Shown here: positions 16,100 through 24,558 of the stretch, piece by piece
How the letters are laid out: each line of letters starts with the position of its first letter
How positions within the stretch are numbered: the first letter of the stretch is position 1
From: JANXMY01 sp964251675
GTDB lineage: Bacteria; Armatimonadota; Armatimonadia; Armatimonadales; Capsulimonadaceae
NCBI GenBank assembly: GCA_964251675.1
Contig: CAXUKS010000002.1
Coordinates: 62,001-126,000, forward strand
Direction: 5' to 3'
DNA: 64,000 nt
Made by a program: the position numbers and the translations under genes
Notes under the pieces: model-generated
Told to the model about the DNA's origin: nothing
The model's input: only the letters and a program-made list of their open reading frames with translations
Databases searched by the model: none

Positions 16100-18745
16100 C
16101 TATTTGACCCGCACCAGCCCGGCGTCCATGTACTTGTCGCCGCCGGTATCGCGGACGTGGACGGCCATGACGTTGCGGCCTGGCTTCAATGCAGCCAGCG
16201 CGGCTTTGCTGATGGCAAACTGCTCATACGAGCCATTTGCACCGGGGGCGGTGAGCGCCGGGATACCATTGAGGTAGATTTCGCCGTCGTCATCATGGTA
16301 GAAGGCCACTTCCAGCTCCTCGGGACGAGCAAGCTGCTCTGCCGTCAGCGTGAACTCGTGGCGTGCCCAGAGTTCGGGTGTCGTCCAGGCAGTGCGAATC
16401 GTCAGGTCAGGAGTACGCTGCTGCCCAAAGCTTCCCTCGCCCGTCTGCCAGCCGGAGGCGTTATAGTCCGCCGCAAACCAGTCGCCGGTTGGCAGCGTGG
16501 TTGTGTAATTCCAGGTCACGCCGCCTTTGGCCGAGTTCGGCACAACCGTCGTCACGACCGGGGGCGGCGGAAGGGGTGCCCAGTTGAGATTGACGCCCTT
16601 CTCGGCGGCCAGCCCGCGCCCGGCCCACTTGTTCCAGAGCGTCCGATTGTTCAGGACGGGAATAAACACGCCGCCGACGACCGAGCGGGCCTGAAAGCCG
16701 CGCTGCGTGCCTGCAATCGTCCAGTACCAGTCCGTCATCGGCACACGGGTAGGCGTGTCGTTCAGGAAGTCGTACATTGGCCCCGAAAGCGTCACGACAT
16801 CTTCTTTTCTGCCCGTCATCGCCGCGCTCCACAGCGTCCAGTCCAGCTTGGTGTAGGTTTCGCGGGAGTCCAGCGGCAGGCCGTAGCGGTTCATCTTGGT
16901 CTTGTAGTAGGCCATCTCCGTGTCCGCCACGCTTCTGGGGAACAGATTGATGTCCAGTATCTTGTCCCAGACCAGATTATACTTTTGGCTCCACGTTCCT
17001 GGCTTGTCAAACGCTAGCTTGTAATGGTCGCCGTCTTTGGCGGCGGCCATCCACTGTGCGGCCATGCCCTCGGCGATGCCGCGCACACGGGTGGCTTCGG
17101 CGGTGTCGCCGCGCATTTTGCACATCTCGGCGTAGGCCCCGATGGCTTCAATGGATTTACCCGACAGATTAACGCTGTGCGCCATGTGTCCGGCAAAGTC
17201 GTCGGTGGAGAGCTGATTGTCCAGGTCATAGCCTTTGCTGATCAGGTAATCTGCCCATTTTGTGATCGTCGGCCAGTAGCGGTCCGCGTACTTGGTATTG
17301 CCCTCGATTTTGGACAGTGCCGCCAGCATAAGCAGCATATTGCCGGACTCTTCCACGGGCATCTTGCTGCTGACATCACCGTCGGCAGGGATATTCTCGC
17401 CGCCGCCGTAGAGCATCCCGGTCGCCTGCGGGTAGACACCGACATCGTGGGGGGCAAACGGGAACGGCCAGCGCGGCCCGGCGGAATACAGCAGGATCGG
17501 CTCCAGCGTGGCTTTGAGAAAGGTGGGCGAGAGCAGCATCATCTGCGGCGACGCCGGGTACATGATGTCTACTGTTCCGATGGAGCCGTTCGAGAAATTC
17601 TCTTTGGAGAACGTCAGCGGGGCGCCGTTGGCATCGGCCACAATCTTCTGCGCCGCAAATGCCTGCCGGTACGCCAGCGCGGACAGACGGGCGTACTTCT
17701 CGCCGCCGACCAGACGCAGGTCGTTCATCAGCTCCGTGTCAAACGCGGCAGAGCGTTTGTAAAGCGCCGGGTACTCGCGGGCTGCTGTTTGCAGCAGGCC
17801 CACGGCGTCCATGCCGCCCCGCCGCCAATACGGGCGCAGCTTGCGGCCCATCCAGTTGACCGAATACTCATCGTCATAGGCCAGCATCACCGTCCGCGAC
17901 ACTGGCGACGCGCCGACTTTGCCCACATTGAAGGCCAGCGCAGCGACCGGTGCATTGTCATCAGCGGCACGCGGCGCGACCGGGTCATCGGACTTGGGCA
18001 GGCTGCCGGTCCTGCCCCAGACGCTTTCTGCGCTGCTCTGTGAGGTCAGAACGCTTTGCAGGCCCTGGACATTCACCGCCGCCAGATAGAGATAGCCCCA
18101 GTCAATCCGCACGTCGTCCCCGCGCCGCGCCAGCGTCGGCTGGTCCACCGACCCCATCTTCAGCGCCGTCAGATCGCCCTGGGACGCCCGCTCCCAGGTC
18201 ACTTTCTGCGTGGCCGCATCGTTGACGGTCAGGCCCGCGCCTGCGTCCGTGTAAAACTGGACAGCGTGCGTCTTGCCATCCAGGGAGCGCACGAAAAACG
18301 TGATATAGGTCACAGGCCGCGACAGCACATCCAGGTCCTCGGGCAGCGCGGGCGTCAGGAACAGCATCTGCACCTGCACCTTGTCATTGGCAAAGGTGTA
18401 CAGTGTGCGCGTCGGCAGCACGACCACCCCGGTCTGATGCAGCGACGCCGACTCCTCCGGCTCCGCGCCCATCAGGCGCAGCGTTTCGCCGTCCACGCGC
18501 ACCATCGCGCTGAGGCGCTGCTCGCGCCCTGTCCAGTGCCGGGTGTCGCTGCTGTACAGCCTGTTCGTTTCCGACCAGATGGAAAAGTACGGGTCATGCG
18601 TCACCAGTGGCACAGCGGGTGGCCGCAGCGGCGGCAGCGTGCTGTCCGGCGTCAGAGCTGTCTGTGCGTGGGCGGGTATCAGCATCGCCGCCGGGGCCAG
18701 CACACAACCGAGCGCCAGCAGGCGCAGCGAAGAGTAAAATGTCAT
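16100..18745 (-). CDS. secreted glutaminase A-like protein, DUF4965 family (881 aa)
   Basis: A signal peptide (residues 1-28, ending AHAQ) sends it out of the cytoplasm. The body matches the fungal and bacterial glutaminase A family (DUF4964, DUF5127, DUF4965 and DUF1793 modules): PPLRPPAVPLVTHDPYFSIW at the start, WTGREQRLSAMVRVDG, later PFAPHDVGVYPQATG, MPVEESGNMLLML, and the helical-barrel YNLVWDKILDINLFP. The last 140 residues are a jelly-roll carbohydrate-binding-like domain (FYHDDDGEIYLNGI, NVMAVHVRDTGG). The function is probably extracellular amide or peptide breakdown. The catalytic chemistry of bacterial members is not well settled. No strong ribosome site precedes the ATG. Confidence 0.85.
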   Translation of the reverse strand: MTFYSSLRLLALGCVLAPAAMLIPAHAQTALTPDSTLPPLRPPAVPLVTHDPYFSIWSETNRLYSSDTRHWTGREQRLSAMVRVDGETLRLMGAEPEESASLHQTGVVVLPTRTLYTFANDKVQVQMLFLTPALPEDLDVLSRPVTYITFFVRSLDGKTHAVQFYTDAGAGLTVNDAATQKVTWERASQGDLTALKMGSVDQPTLARRGDDVRIDWGYLYLAAVNVQGLQSVLTSQSSAESVWGRTGSLPKSDDPVAPRAADDNAPVAALAFNVGKVGASPVSRTVMLAYDDEYSVNWMGRKLRPYWRRGGMDAVGLLQTAAREYPALYKRSAAFDTELMNDLRLVGGEKYARLSALAYRQAFAAQKIVADANGAPLTFSKENFSNGSIGTVDIMYPASPQMMLLSPTFLKATLEPILLYSAGPRWPFPFAPHDVGVYPQATGMLYGGGENIPADGDVSSKMPVEESGNMLLMLAALSKIEGNTKYADRYWPTITKWADYLISKGYDLDNQLSTDDFAGHMAHSVNLSGKSIEAIGAYAEMCKMRGDTAEATRVRGIAEGMAAQWMAAAKDGDHYKLAFDKPGTWSQKYNLVWDKILDINLFPRSVADTEMAYYKTKMNRYGLPLDSRETYTKLDWTLWSAAMTGRKEDVVTLSGPMYDFLNDTPTRVPMTDWYWTIAGTQRGFQARSVVGGVFIPVLNNRTLWNKWAGRGLAAEKGVNLNWAPLPPPPVVTTVVPNSAKGGVTWNYTTTLPTGDWFAADYNASGWQTGEGSFGQQRTPDLTIRTAWTTPELWARHEFTLTAEQLARPEELEVAFYHDDDGEIYLNGIPALTAPGANGSYEQFAISKAALAALKPGRNVMAVHVRDTGGDKYMDAGLVRVK

Positions 18746-19276
18746 AAAATCAAGTCAGGAGACTGTTTCGCCTTTAGGCGACAGAGGAAAGGAATGACTT
18801 CCCGCTCTGCGGGATTTTATCCTGTCTGCCGAAGGCTCTGTCTCTTATTCCTTTCGTGTTAAAACAACCCATTTCGGGCATAATCTATATGGCTGCAACG
18901 CACTTTCTATACAGAAAGCCAATGGTTTCCAAGCAGGCGCCTTCACAAGTTGAGATAATAGGTTGCGGCAACTCAATACGTTTTGGCGCCTAAAATCTCA
19001 GGACGTTTCTGATTTGGCCTTTGTGACCTTGCAGAACTGACTCAATCCTGCTTGCAGGATAAGAGTACGGGCGGTTATAAGAGCGCCTAAAGTCGGCACG
19101 GGTTAAGGATAGCACCAGAAGTGCAAGCCTTCCGTGACTGGCAAAGCTGTCTTTTTTAGGGGACAGTTACTTACAGAGTTCCTAACTTATAATCCTAGCG
19201 CGTAAGACCCCCAGCATTTATGCGGGGGTTACTTACGAATACGAGCCGTTTCAGGAAACCGTTTCAGGAAACCGTT
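18746..19276. other. gene-free interval with hairpins
   Basis: No coding frame looks real here. A TATAAT lies near 19188-19193, with the 207-229 hairpin just after it. A small inverted pair (gttga.../...tcaac) lies near 18957. A tandem of gaaaccgtttcag follows near the right end. Any small RNA here is a guess. Confidence 0.5.
19207..19229. terminator. hairpin after the TIM-barrel gene
   Basis: A stem acccc(c)/(g)ggggt with an inner gcat/atgc pairing lies 48 bp past the stop of the isomerase-like gene on the - strand. It could end that transcript. Confidence 0.5.
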
Positions 19277-19282
19277 TCAGAT
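19236..19282. repeat. tandem repeat at a gene 3' end
   Basis: The unit gaaaccgtttcag occurs two to three times head to tail and reaches the stop codon of the - strand isomerase-like gene. The last copy forms the final codons of that gene. Confidence 0.75.
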
Positions 19283-20047
19283 GACAGCCGCAGCGGCACA
19301 CAGGCTGTAGGCGGCTTGCAGAGCGGCGACGGGATCACCGTGCGGAATAAACTCATGGCCGATCAGGCCCGTGTACTCGTTCGTGGCAATCGCCCGCACC
19401 ACCGCCGGATAGTTTACTTCCTGTGCGCTGTCCAGATCATGGCGGCCCGGAACGCCTGCGGTATGGAAATGGCCCAGATGGGCGCGGTTCGTTTCAATCC
19501 GGTGAATGAGATCGCCTTCCATGATCTGCATGTGATAAATATCAAAGAGCAGCTTGACATGGGGCGATTCAACCGCCTCGCACACGCGCACGCCCCAGTC
19601 CGTATGGTCTGCTTGATACCCCCGATGGTCCCGGCGGCTGTTCAGCAGCTCCAAGAGCAGAGTCACCCCGCTTTCCTGCGCGGCGCGGGCGACGCGCCGC
19701 AGGCCAGCGGCAGTCTGTTCCACGCCTTCCGCCTCCGTCAAGCCCGCTCGCCGGATGCCGCTGAACACAATCAGGTTGGCAATCCCGTGAGGAACCGCCA
19801 GCCCAAGAGCGTCTTCAATCTCCCCGGCGATCCGGTCATGCTGCCGGGGGTCATTAAGGCCGCTGTCAATGCTGCTGTGGCCCTGGTGCGCGACAATGGA
19901 AAGCCCGGCGTCCTGCGCCATGCCCCAGAGGTCTCTCGGGATCAGCTCAACCCCCACATAGCCGATCCCTCGCGCCGCCTCCAGCAGCTCAAGCGGAGTC
20001 CGTCCCCGCCCCTCAAACGACCACCACGAAAAAGACTGCTTCAACAT
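19277..20047 (-). CDS. hydroxypyruvate isomerase-like sugar isomerase/epimerase (256 aa)
   Basis: It is a TIM-barrel protein of the AP endonuclease 2/xylose isomerase-like superfamily, closest in pattern to hydroxypyruvate isomerase. Conserved metal-site marks are GYVGVELIPRD, LLLELLNSR (metal Glu), LLFDIYHMQIMEGD (Asp and His), GHFHTAGVPGRHDLD and the C-terminal GLIGHEFIPHGDP (Glu). The reaction would be isomerisation of a small keto-sugar or hydroxypyruvate. The ATG at 20047 is preferred because AAGG lies about 9 bases upstream. A GTG six bases earlier is also possible. It is a single gene with repeat-filled gaps on both sides. Confidence 0.85.
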   Translation of the reverse strand: MLKQSFSWWSFEGRGRTPLELLEAARGIGYVGVELIPRDLWGMAQDAGLSIVAHQGHSSIDSGLNDPRQHDRIAGEIEDALGLAVPHGIANLIVFSGIRRAGLTEAEGVEQTAAGLRRVARAAQESGVTLLLELLNSRRDHRGYQADHTDWGVRVCEAVESPHVKLLFDIYHMQIMEGDLIHRIETNRAHLGHFHTAGVPGRHDLDSAQEVNYPAVVRAIATNEYTGLIGHEFIPHGDPVAALQAAYSLCAAAAVI

Positions 20048-20196
20048 AATCACTGGCCTTCTTCATAAACTGTGCAGAAAGTCTCTAAGTGCTCCTGCTC
20101 CTCACCGTCTGGCTTCCCCAGAATGGGGGCGGGAAAGAAAACACCCTGTCCGTGCGAGCAACTTCGGAGGGCGTTGCTGTATAAATCCCAGAGTCG

Positions 20197-20350
20197 CCGG
20201 GGGTGTAGAAACCCCCGGCAGGGGAGCACCCTTCGGGGGAGGAGTAGGGGCGCTGCTTGCTGCGCCCTCTTTGCTGCGTCTTTGTTGCGCCCTTTTTCCT
20301 GCGTCTCTGTGTCCGAAGGACATCTGCTTACCAGGGGTTTCTACACCCCC
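20197..20350. repeat. palindromic repeat region
   Basis: A hairpin ccgggggt/acccccgg lies at 20197-20218. At 20333-20350 the complementary text ggggtttctacaccccc reappears, so the two ends pair with each other as well. Just before it lies gcgttgctgtataaatc, which is also found, with changes, at 16035 and 40955. Confidence 0.65.
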
Positions 20351-20540
20351 GCCTCTTCGGAGTATACCTCCGGGGTATACTGCTTCATCAGGCTGACGGC
20401 CTCCGCGCCCAAATTGCGTTTTTCGTCCAGCACCGTGACACCATCTTCAAAGCAAATCTCAGATGACTGATCGGTGATCCCTCGGAAAGTGATTGCAAAG
20501 ACAATCGCTGGCCCCGCTTCTGTTTCGGGGCAGAACGCCA
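20341..20540 (-). pseudogene. possible truncated gene fragment
   Basis: Reading the - strand to a TAG at 20341 gives a protein-like C-terminal stretch (QSLAFCPETEAGPAIVFAIT, then RGITDQSSEICFEDG, then VLDEKRNLGAEAVSLMKQY). No usable start codon exists upstream in frame before it runs under the gene at 20594. The stop lies inside the palindromic repeat. It may be the 3' end of a gene cut by rearrangement. I do not recognise the family. It could be chance. Confidence 0.3.
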
Positions 20541-20593
20541 GGGATTGTGATACTATACTATGGGCCGCACTATAGGCTGCCGCGCAAAGATCG

Positions 20594-21238
20594 GTGAAGA
20601 CTAAAGAACGAAAAGAGCTGACGCCCTCCGTGGATGTAAAAATTACGATACCCGAATTGACTGATGTGCCTCCGTTCTGGATACGCGATTATCCGCTGCA
20701 TGGAACCTTTGCGGAGTTGTATCAGGACTGCGTCAACCACGAAGCGGTCCGACGCTCCCGGCAAACACTGGACCGGGTCTCCCGGCATTTCTGGTTTGGC
20801 GAGAAATTCCTGCCCCGTGCGCTGTCACTGGCCTCGCAGTTTCCAGCAGAAGCGGACCGCTCGCAGGAGGTTTCTCTGGTGCTGCGCCGCGACCTATACC
20901 GGGTCGGACCGCCCGCCCTGGTCACCGGAAACAGCGAGTACACGTATGTGGATGCCGAAAACCGGATTGATCGGGTTGTCGCGCTGATTCTGAACAAAGC
21001 CGAGCGCCCCTGCTGCTTTGACCTGTGTGACTGGCGCGGGCGGCGGCTGGCTTCGGACAAATCGCTGGCCGTACAGGCGCTGTGGCCGGCCTGGGAAGAC
21101 AGCAAGGAATTTCCGGAACGGGCTGTCCTGCGCCTGCGCCCGCGCACGGGATGGCTGGCCTATGTCCTCCTGGCGGTGGCGCTGGGGGGCGGCCTCGGAG
21201 TGGGCTACTGGCTGTGGGGCGTTCTCGCCAGCCGGTAA
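20594..21238 (+). CDS. C-tail-anchored membrane protein at the head of the T6SS-like module (214 aa)
   Basis: The function is not recognised. The first 185 residues are soluble and charged (PPFWIRDYPLHGTFAELYQD, FLPRALSLASQFPAEADRSQ, PCCFDLCDWRGRRLASD). A single hydrophobic segment (about 189-210, WLAYVLLAVALGGGLGVGYW) ends the protein, so it is probably anchored in the inner membrane with the bulk in the cytoplasm. The start is GTG at 20594. It precedes the sheath-like gene by 178 bp on the same strand. Its place suggests a membrane partner of the contractile apparatus, in the role TssL-like proteins play elsewhere, but no sequence match supports that. Confidence 0.6.
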   Translation: MKTKERKELTPSVDVKITIPELTDVPPFWIRDYPLHGTFAELYQDCVNHEAVRRSRQTLDRVSRHFWFGEKFLPRALSLASQFPAEADRSQEVSLVLRRDLYRVGPPALVTGNSEYTYVDAENRIDRVVALILNKAERPCCFDLCDWRGRRLASDKSLAVQALWPAWEDSKEFPERAVLRLRPRTGWLAYVLLAVALGGGLGVGYWLWGVLASR

Positions 21239-21240
21239 GC

Positions 21241-21400
21241 ACGATAACGATTTTGGCAAACGATTTTGGCAAACGATTTTCGCAGGTGTATAATTGCGGC
21301 GGGATGGGAACAAGAACGGCAGGGGACCCCAGACAGCCTGCTTGCACCCGCCTATTTTTGGCCGGACTTATTTTTTGGCCGGACTTATTTTTGATCGGAC
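21241..21400. repeat. two tandem repeats upstream of the sheath-like gene
   Basis: At 21244-21284 the unit aacgattttggca recurs three times with small changes. At 21351-21400 the unit ttggccggacttattttt recurs about two and a half times. Both lie in the leader of the sheath-like gene, before AAGGAG and the GTG start. Confidence 0.8.
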
Positions 21401-21416
21401 TTAAGGAGACAACAGC

Positions 21417-23954
21417 GTGCCAATTACCAACGAAACGATTTTGGAAGCAAACCGCAGTATGCTGGGAAAGACCAACCGCACCATTCTCTTTGCCAAAGTC
21501 AACCTGGACGAATACCTGGACCCGGAAGCCCTCGAGCGGGACCGCGAATATACCCCCTCACTGGGAAGCCTGCTGTCGCGGGTGGAGGAGATGTCCGAAG
21601 AACAATTTCTGGCGCTCGTGCGTGAGAACCTGACCGTCACCTCGTTCTCAGAGTTTCTGGACAAGTTCCAGCCGGGCTTTTATTACCGCGTGCGCGGCCC
21701 GCAGATGGCGCAGACGGAAGTCGCGGAAAGCACGGACGGCGAAGCCGCCCCGGTGGCAGAGGCTGGCCCGCCGCAGATCGAGTTTTCGCTGGAAGGCGGC
21801 CCCGGCTGGAAAAAGATTCGAATCAGCGCCGACCATCCCTACGTGCGCTGCCTGCGCGATCTGATCAAAAAGCGCGTCCGGCAGGATGTGTCTACCTTCC
21901 GTGTGGATGTGGACGCTTCGCTGTTTGCCTTCAAGCCCAAAAACCAGCGCACGCTGATGCGAAAAATCGCGGAAGACGTGCAGGTCAAAAATGACCGCCT
22001 GATGCTGGAAGCCAAGCGCAACCCGGCGTCCAAAGACAGCATCCGCGCTCTGGAAGCCTATCAGGTCGCCGCCGATGACTTTCAGGGAGCGCTCGAAGAC
22101 ACTGTGCGCGTCCTGCCCACCGTTGTCTATGGCCTGGAACAGACGGCCAATGAGCTGAAGCGGCACACTCCCGGCGGCGGTGCGGTGGACCCGAATGTTT
22201 ACCAGATCGAGTTTGGCAAAAACCGCTCACTGATTGCTTCTCCGCGCTCCATGCCGACCCTGCCCGCGCTGGAATCGGGGGACGGCAAAGAGGCGGACGG
22301 CAAAAAGTCCAAAAAACTGCTGGAAGGCAAAGGCGACACGGACAACGCTCTTGTGAAGTCGGACGCAAGCACGGCAACCGCAATCGCGGTGCGTACTCTG
22401 GACACGGCGCTGGATAAAATCCGCGAGCAGGGCAAGCTGGTGGCCGGTCAGGACATGGCCCTGATCCCGCAGGAAAAACGATTTCCTATCGCGGTCGGCA
22501 AGTTCATGGACAAGATGATTGACCGGGGCATGATCGCGCCGCTTATGGGAAACCTTGTGGCGACCGTGCTGCAAAACCCCAAAGAGCTGGCGCTTCTGAA
22601 CCCGGACATTCGGGATGTGGAGCATTACCATGATATGTTCCTGGGTGTCTACAGCAATGCCGTGGAGTCGTTTTTGCAGACGGTCACGCCCCTGTTTGAG
22701 ACAATCATGGGCGTCTATCTGCTGTTCAATGAGTTTCCTTCGGATGTGCGCCTGCCTGAGTCAATGAGGCCGGAGCTGATTGTCGCCAATGATGACCTGC
22801 CGCATCTGTTCCTGTCCCGGCCCGATGAGCTGAAGCGATTCTTTGAAGGGGCCAATGCTCAGGCAAACAACCAGTTCCGCGACGCCATCTCGTTCGTGAT
22901 TGTCCCCAATGTCGCCGAGTTCAAGAAGAAGCGTCCCGCCAAGCGGCGTCAGGATTCGATCATGCTGGACGACCCGCTGCTGGAGTCCATCCGGGCCGCG
23001 CAGGAGGCTGTCAGCACCGATGCCGACACCTACGGCAAGACGACCTATATCGATGAAATGCTGCCGCTGATGGACTGGGGCTATGAATACGGTTTCCAGG
23101 TGCTGTTCTCCCCGGAAGAGCGCGTTCGTGCCGGGCGGGCCAAGCGGGAATATCTGCAAAACCTGAACGATGCTTACGCGATTGACGCCGTCGTGGAGCG
23201 CGAATCCGGCGACTGCGGCATCCTGTGCTTGCCGGACTTCACCATTATGCCGCCGGACGGCAAGCTGATCACAGGCAAAACCGCCGAGGGCGGCGTTGAA
23301 GTCGGCGTTGATGTGCCGGAGCTTACTGTTCGTTCCTGCTATGTGGCCGCCGGGCGGCTGATGGCAAACGATGTGCCGGACTATCTGCGGCGTAAGCTTC
23401 AACGGGCCAAAAAAGATGTGACGACCATGCGGTCAGACCTGCCGGGCGTGGGCGTTGACCTGTCCATCAACCCGTTCCTGGGCGAAACCGATCTGCCCAC
23501 GGATCACTTCCTGAACGATGGCCTGATGAGCGAGCTTCTGGGAAGCGGGATGCCGTTTCTGGCGTTCACGCATGTTTCCGGGCGCTCGCCGTTCCTGTCT
23601 GTGCCGCGCACGCTGCGGCGGCTGCACAAAGAAGACGGCGAACAGTCATACCGGCACCTGCATCTGTTCCGGCAGGAAGTTTACCTGAGAAAGCTGCTCC
23701 GGGCGGCGTGGGAGCTGGGCTACGGCGGCTCTTTGCCCGAAGACAAAGAAAAAGCCGAGGCGATGATGACCGATCACTTGAATTACATCCTCAAATGGAC
23801 CAAGTGGTATGACCCGGCAAAATTCGTCAACTCATTCCCCAGTGCCCTGAAAAGCGGTCAGGAGTTTAAAGTACAGCGTGAAGGGGGAAACAACTTCAAG
23901 ATCATCCTCTACTTTGAGCAGGGGCTGATTGATGAATTTGGGATCAGTTTTTGA
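21417..23954 (+). CDS. putative TssC-type contractile sheath protein, divergent (845 aa)
   Basis: The long soluble protein lies directly before an Hcp-like gene, where T6SS clusters usually place the sheath. Its middle and C-terminal parts (RKLQRAKKDVTTMRSDLPGV, then INPFLGETDLPTDHFLNDGL, FLAFTHVSGRSPFLSVP, and the final IILYFEQGLIDEFGISF strand) look like a sheath large-subunit core with a C-terminal interlocking strand. It is far longer than TssC (about 490-500 aa). The extra N-terminal 250 residues could stand in for TssB. The start is GTG at 21417, after AAGGAG. The identification rests on context and general shape, not a firm motif. No other sheath gene is present in this module. Confidence 0.5.
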   Translation: MPITNETILEANRSMLGKTNRTILFAKVNLDEYLDPEALERDREYTPSLGSLLSRVEEMSEEQFLALVRENLTVTSFSEFLDKFQPGFYYRVRGPQMAQTEVAESTDGEAAPVAEAGPPQIEFSLEGGPGWKKIRISADHPYVRCLRDLIKKRVRQDVSTFRVDVDASLFAFKPKNQRTLMRKIAEDVQVKNDRLMLEAKRNPASKDSIRALEAYQVAADDFQGALEDTVRVLPTVVYGLEQTANELKRHTPGGGAVDPNVYQIEFGKNRSLIASPRSMPTLPALESGDGKEADGKKSKKLLEGKGDTDNALVKSDASTATAIAVRTLDTALDKIREQGKLVAGQDMALIPQEKRFPIAVGKFMDKMIDRGMIAPLMGNLVATVLQNPKELALLNPDIRDVEHYHDMFLGVYSNAVESFLQTVTPLFETIMGVYLLFNEFPSDVRLPESMRPELIVANDDLPHLFLSRPDELKRFFEGANAQANNQFRDAISFVIVPNVAEFKKKRPAKRRQDSIMLDDPLLESIRAAQEAVSTDADTYGKTTYIDEMLPLMDWGYEYGFQVLFSPEERVRAGRAKREYLQNLNDAYAIDAVVERESGDCGILCLPDFTIMPPDGKLITGKTAEGGVEVGVDVPELTVRSCYVAAGRLMANDVPDYLRRKLQRAKKDVTTMRSDLPGVGVDLSINPFLGETDLPTDHFLNDGLMSELLGSGMPFLAFTHVSGRSPFLSVPRTLRRLHKEDGEQSYRHLHLFRQEVYLRKLLRAAWELGYGGSLPEDKEKAEAMMTDHLNYILKWTKWYDPAKFVNSFPSALKSGQEFKVQREGGNNFKIILYFEQGLIDEFGISF

Positions 23955-24019
23955 AACAACTGGCAAAGTAGCTTCCGAGACAGCTTCGGAGTGGGTTTCC
24001 ACAGAAAGGACAATTCGAG

Positions 24020-24463
24020 ATGCCGAATTTAACAATTCAAGGAACCAAAATCAACCGGGTATTTGATGCCCGTGTTGAAATCCTGCACGATCTGGATGAA
24101 GACAAGAAAGTCCGCGAGGCGGTTCAGGTTCCGGTGATGCAGTTTACCGTCACCATGCCTTTGGACCATGATGTCATGATTGCCCAGTGGGCACTTTCGC
24201 CTCAGGGACCGAAGCGCTTTAAAACAGTGGAACTTCAAACGCTGGACCGTTCGCGCACCGTCAAAAAGATGTGGACTTTGCACAAAGCTTATGTTCACAC
24301 GTATGTGGAAAAAGAATACCCGGAAGGCTCCACCAACGGAACCGACCAGGGCAACTTTGTGGAAATCGTCATCCGTGGCGTAATGATCCAGAACAACGTG
24401 GATTATACGGGCGACAACATTCTGGCCGTGCAGCCCGGCGAGCCGGAACAGCCCACTGCCTGA
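24020..24463 (+). CDS. Hcp/TssD-like tube protein (147 aa)
   Basis: It has the size and beta-rich pattern of Hcp, which stacks as hexameric rings inside the sheath. It most resembles the TssD type: an N-terminal beta strand with the INRVFDARVEI segment, VPVMQFTVTM, then KKMWTLHKAYVHTYVEKEYP, which matches the conserved tail-tube strand ending in a Tyr-x-E pair, and a final VIRGVMIQNNVDY strand. AAAGGA precedes the ATG. It lies 65 bp after the sheath-like gene. No effector domain is fused to it. Confidence 0.65.
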   Translation: MPNLTIQGTKINRVFDARVEILHDLDEDKKVREAVQVPVMQFTVTMPLDHDVMIAQWALSPQGPKRFKTVELQTLDRSRTVKKMWTLHKAYVHTYVEKEYPEGSTNGTDQGNFVEIVIRGVMIQNNVDYTGDNILAVQPGEPEQPTA

Positions 24464-24558
24464 AACCACTCTTCCGCCAGTGCGGATGCAGGAGGGGCGC
24501 CATGGGAGCGGCCCCTCCTGTCTTTGTTTGTCCCCACGCCCCAAGAGGCCCCTCGCTT

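Larger units (their letters stand above)
20048..20593. other. gap with palindromic repeat and a possible gene remnant
   Basis: The left half holds a hairpin (20197-20218) and a complementary hairpin-like run at 20333-20350, flanking low-complexity tgcgccctttttcctgcg text. The right half holds a protein-like - strand frame without a start (see 20341-20540) and a TATACT at 20554-20559 that may serve the gene at 20594. Confidence 0.5.

Noticed and set aside
16043..18043. Two + strand open frames under the glutaminase gene
   Set aside because: The - strand reading matches the glutaminase family over its full length. The + frames have no family features and no ribosome sites.
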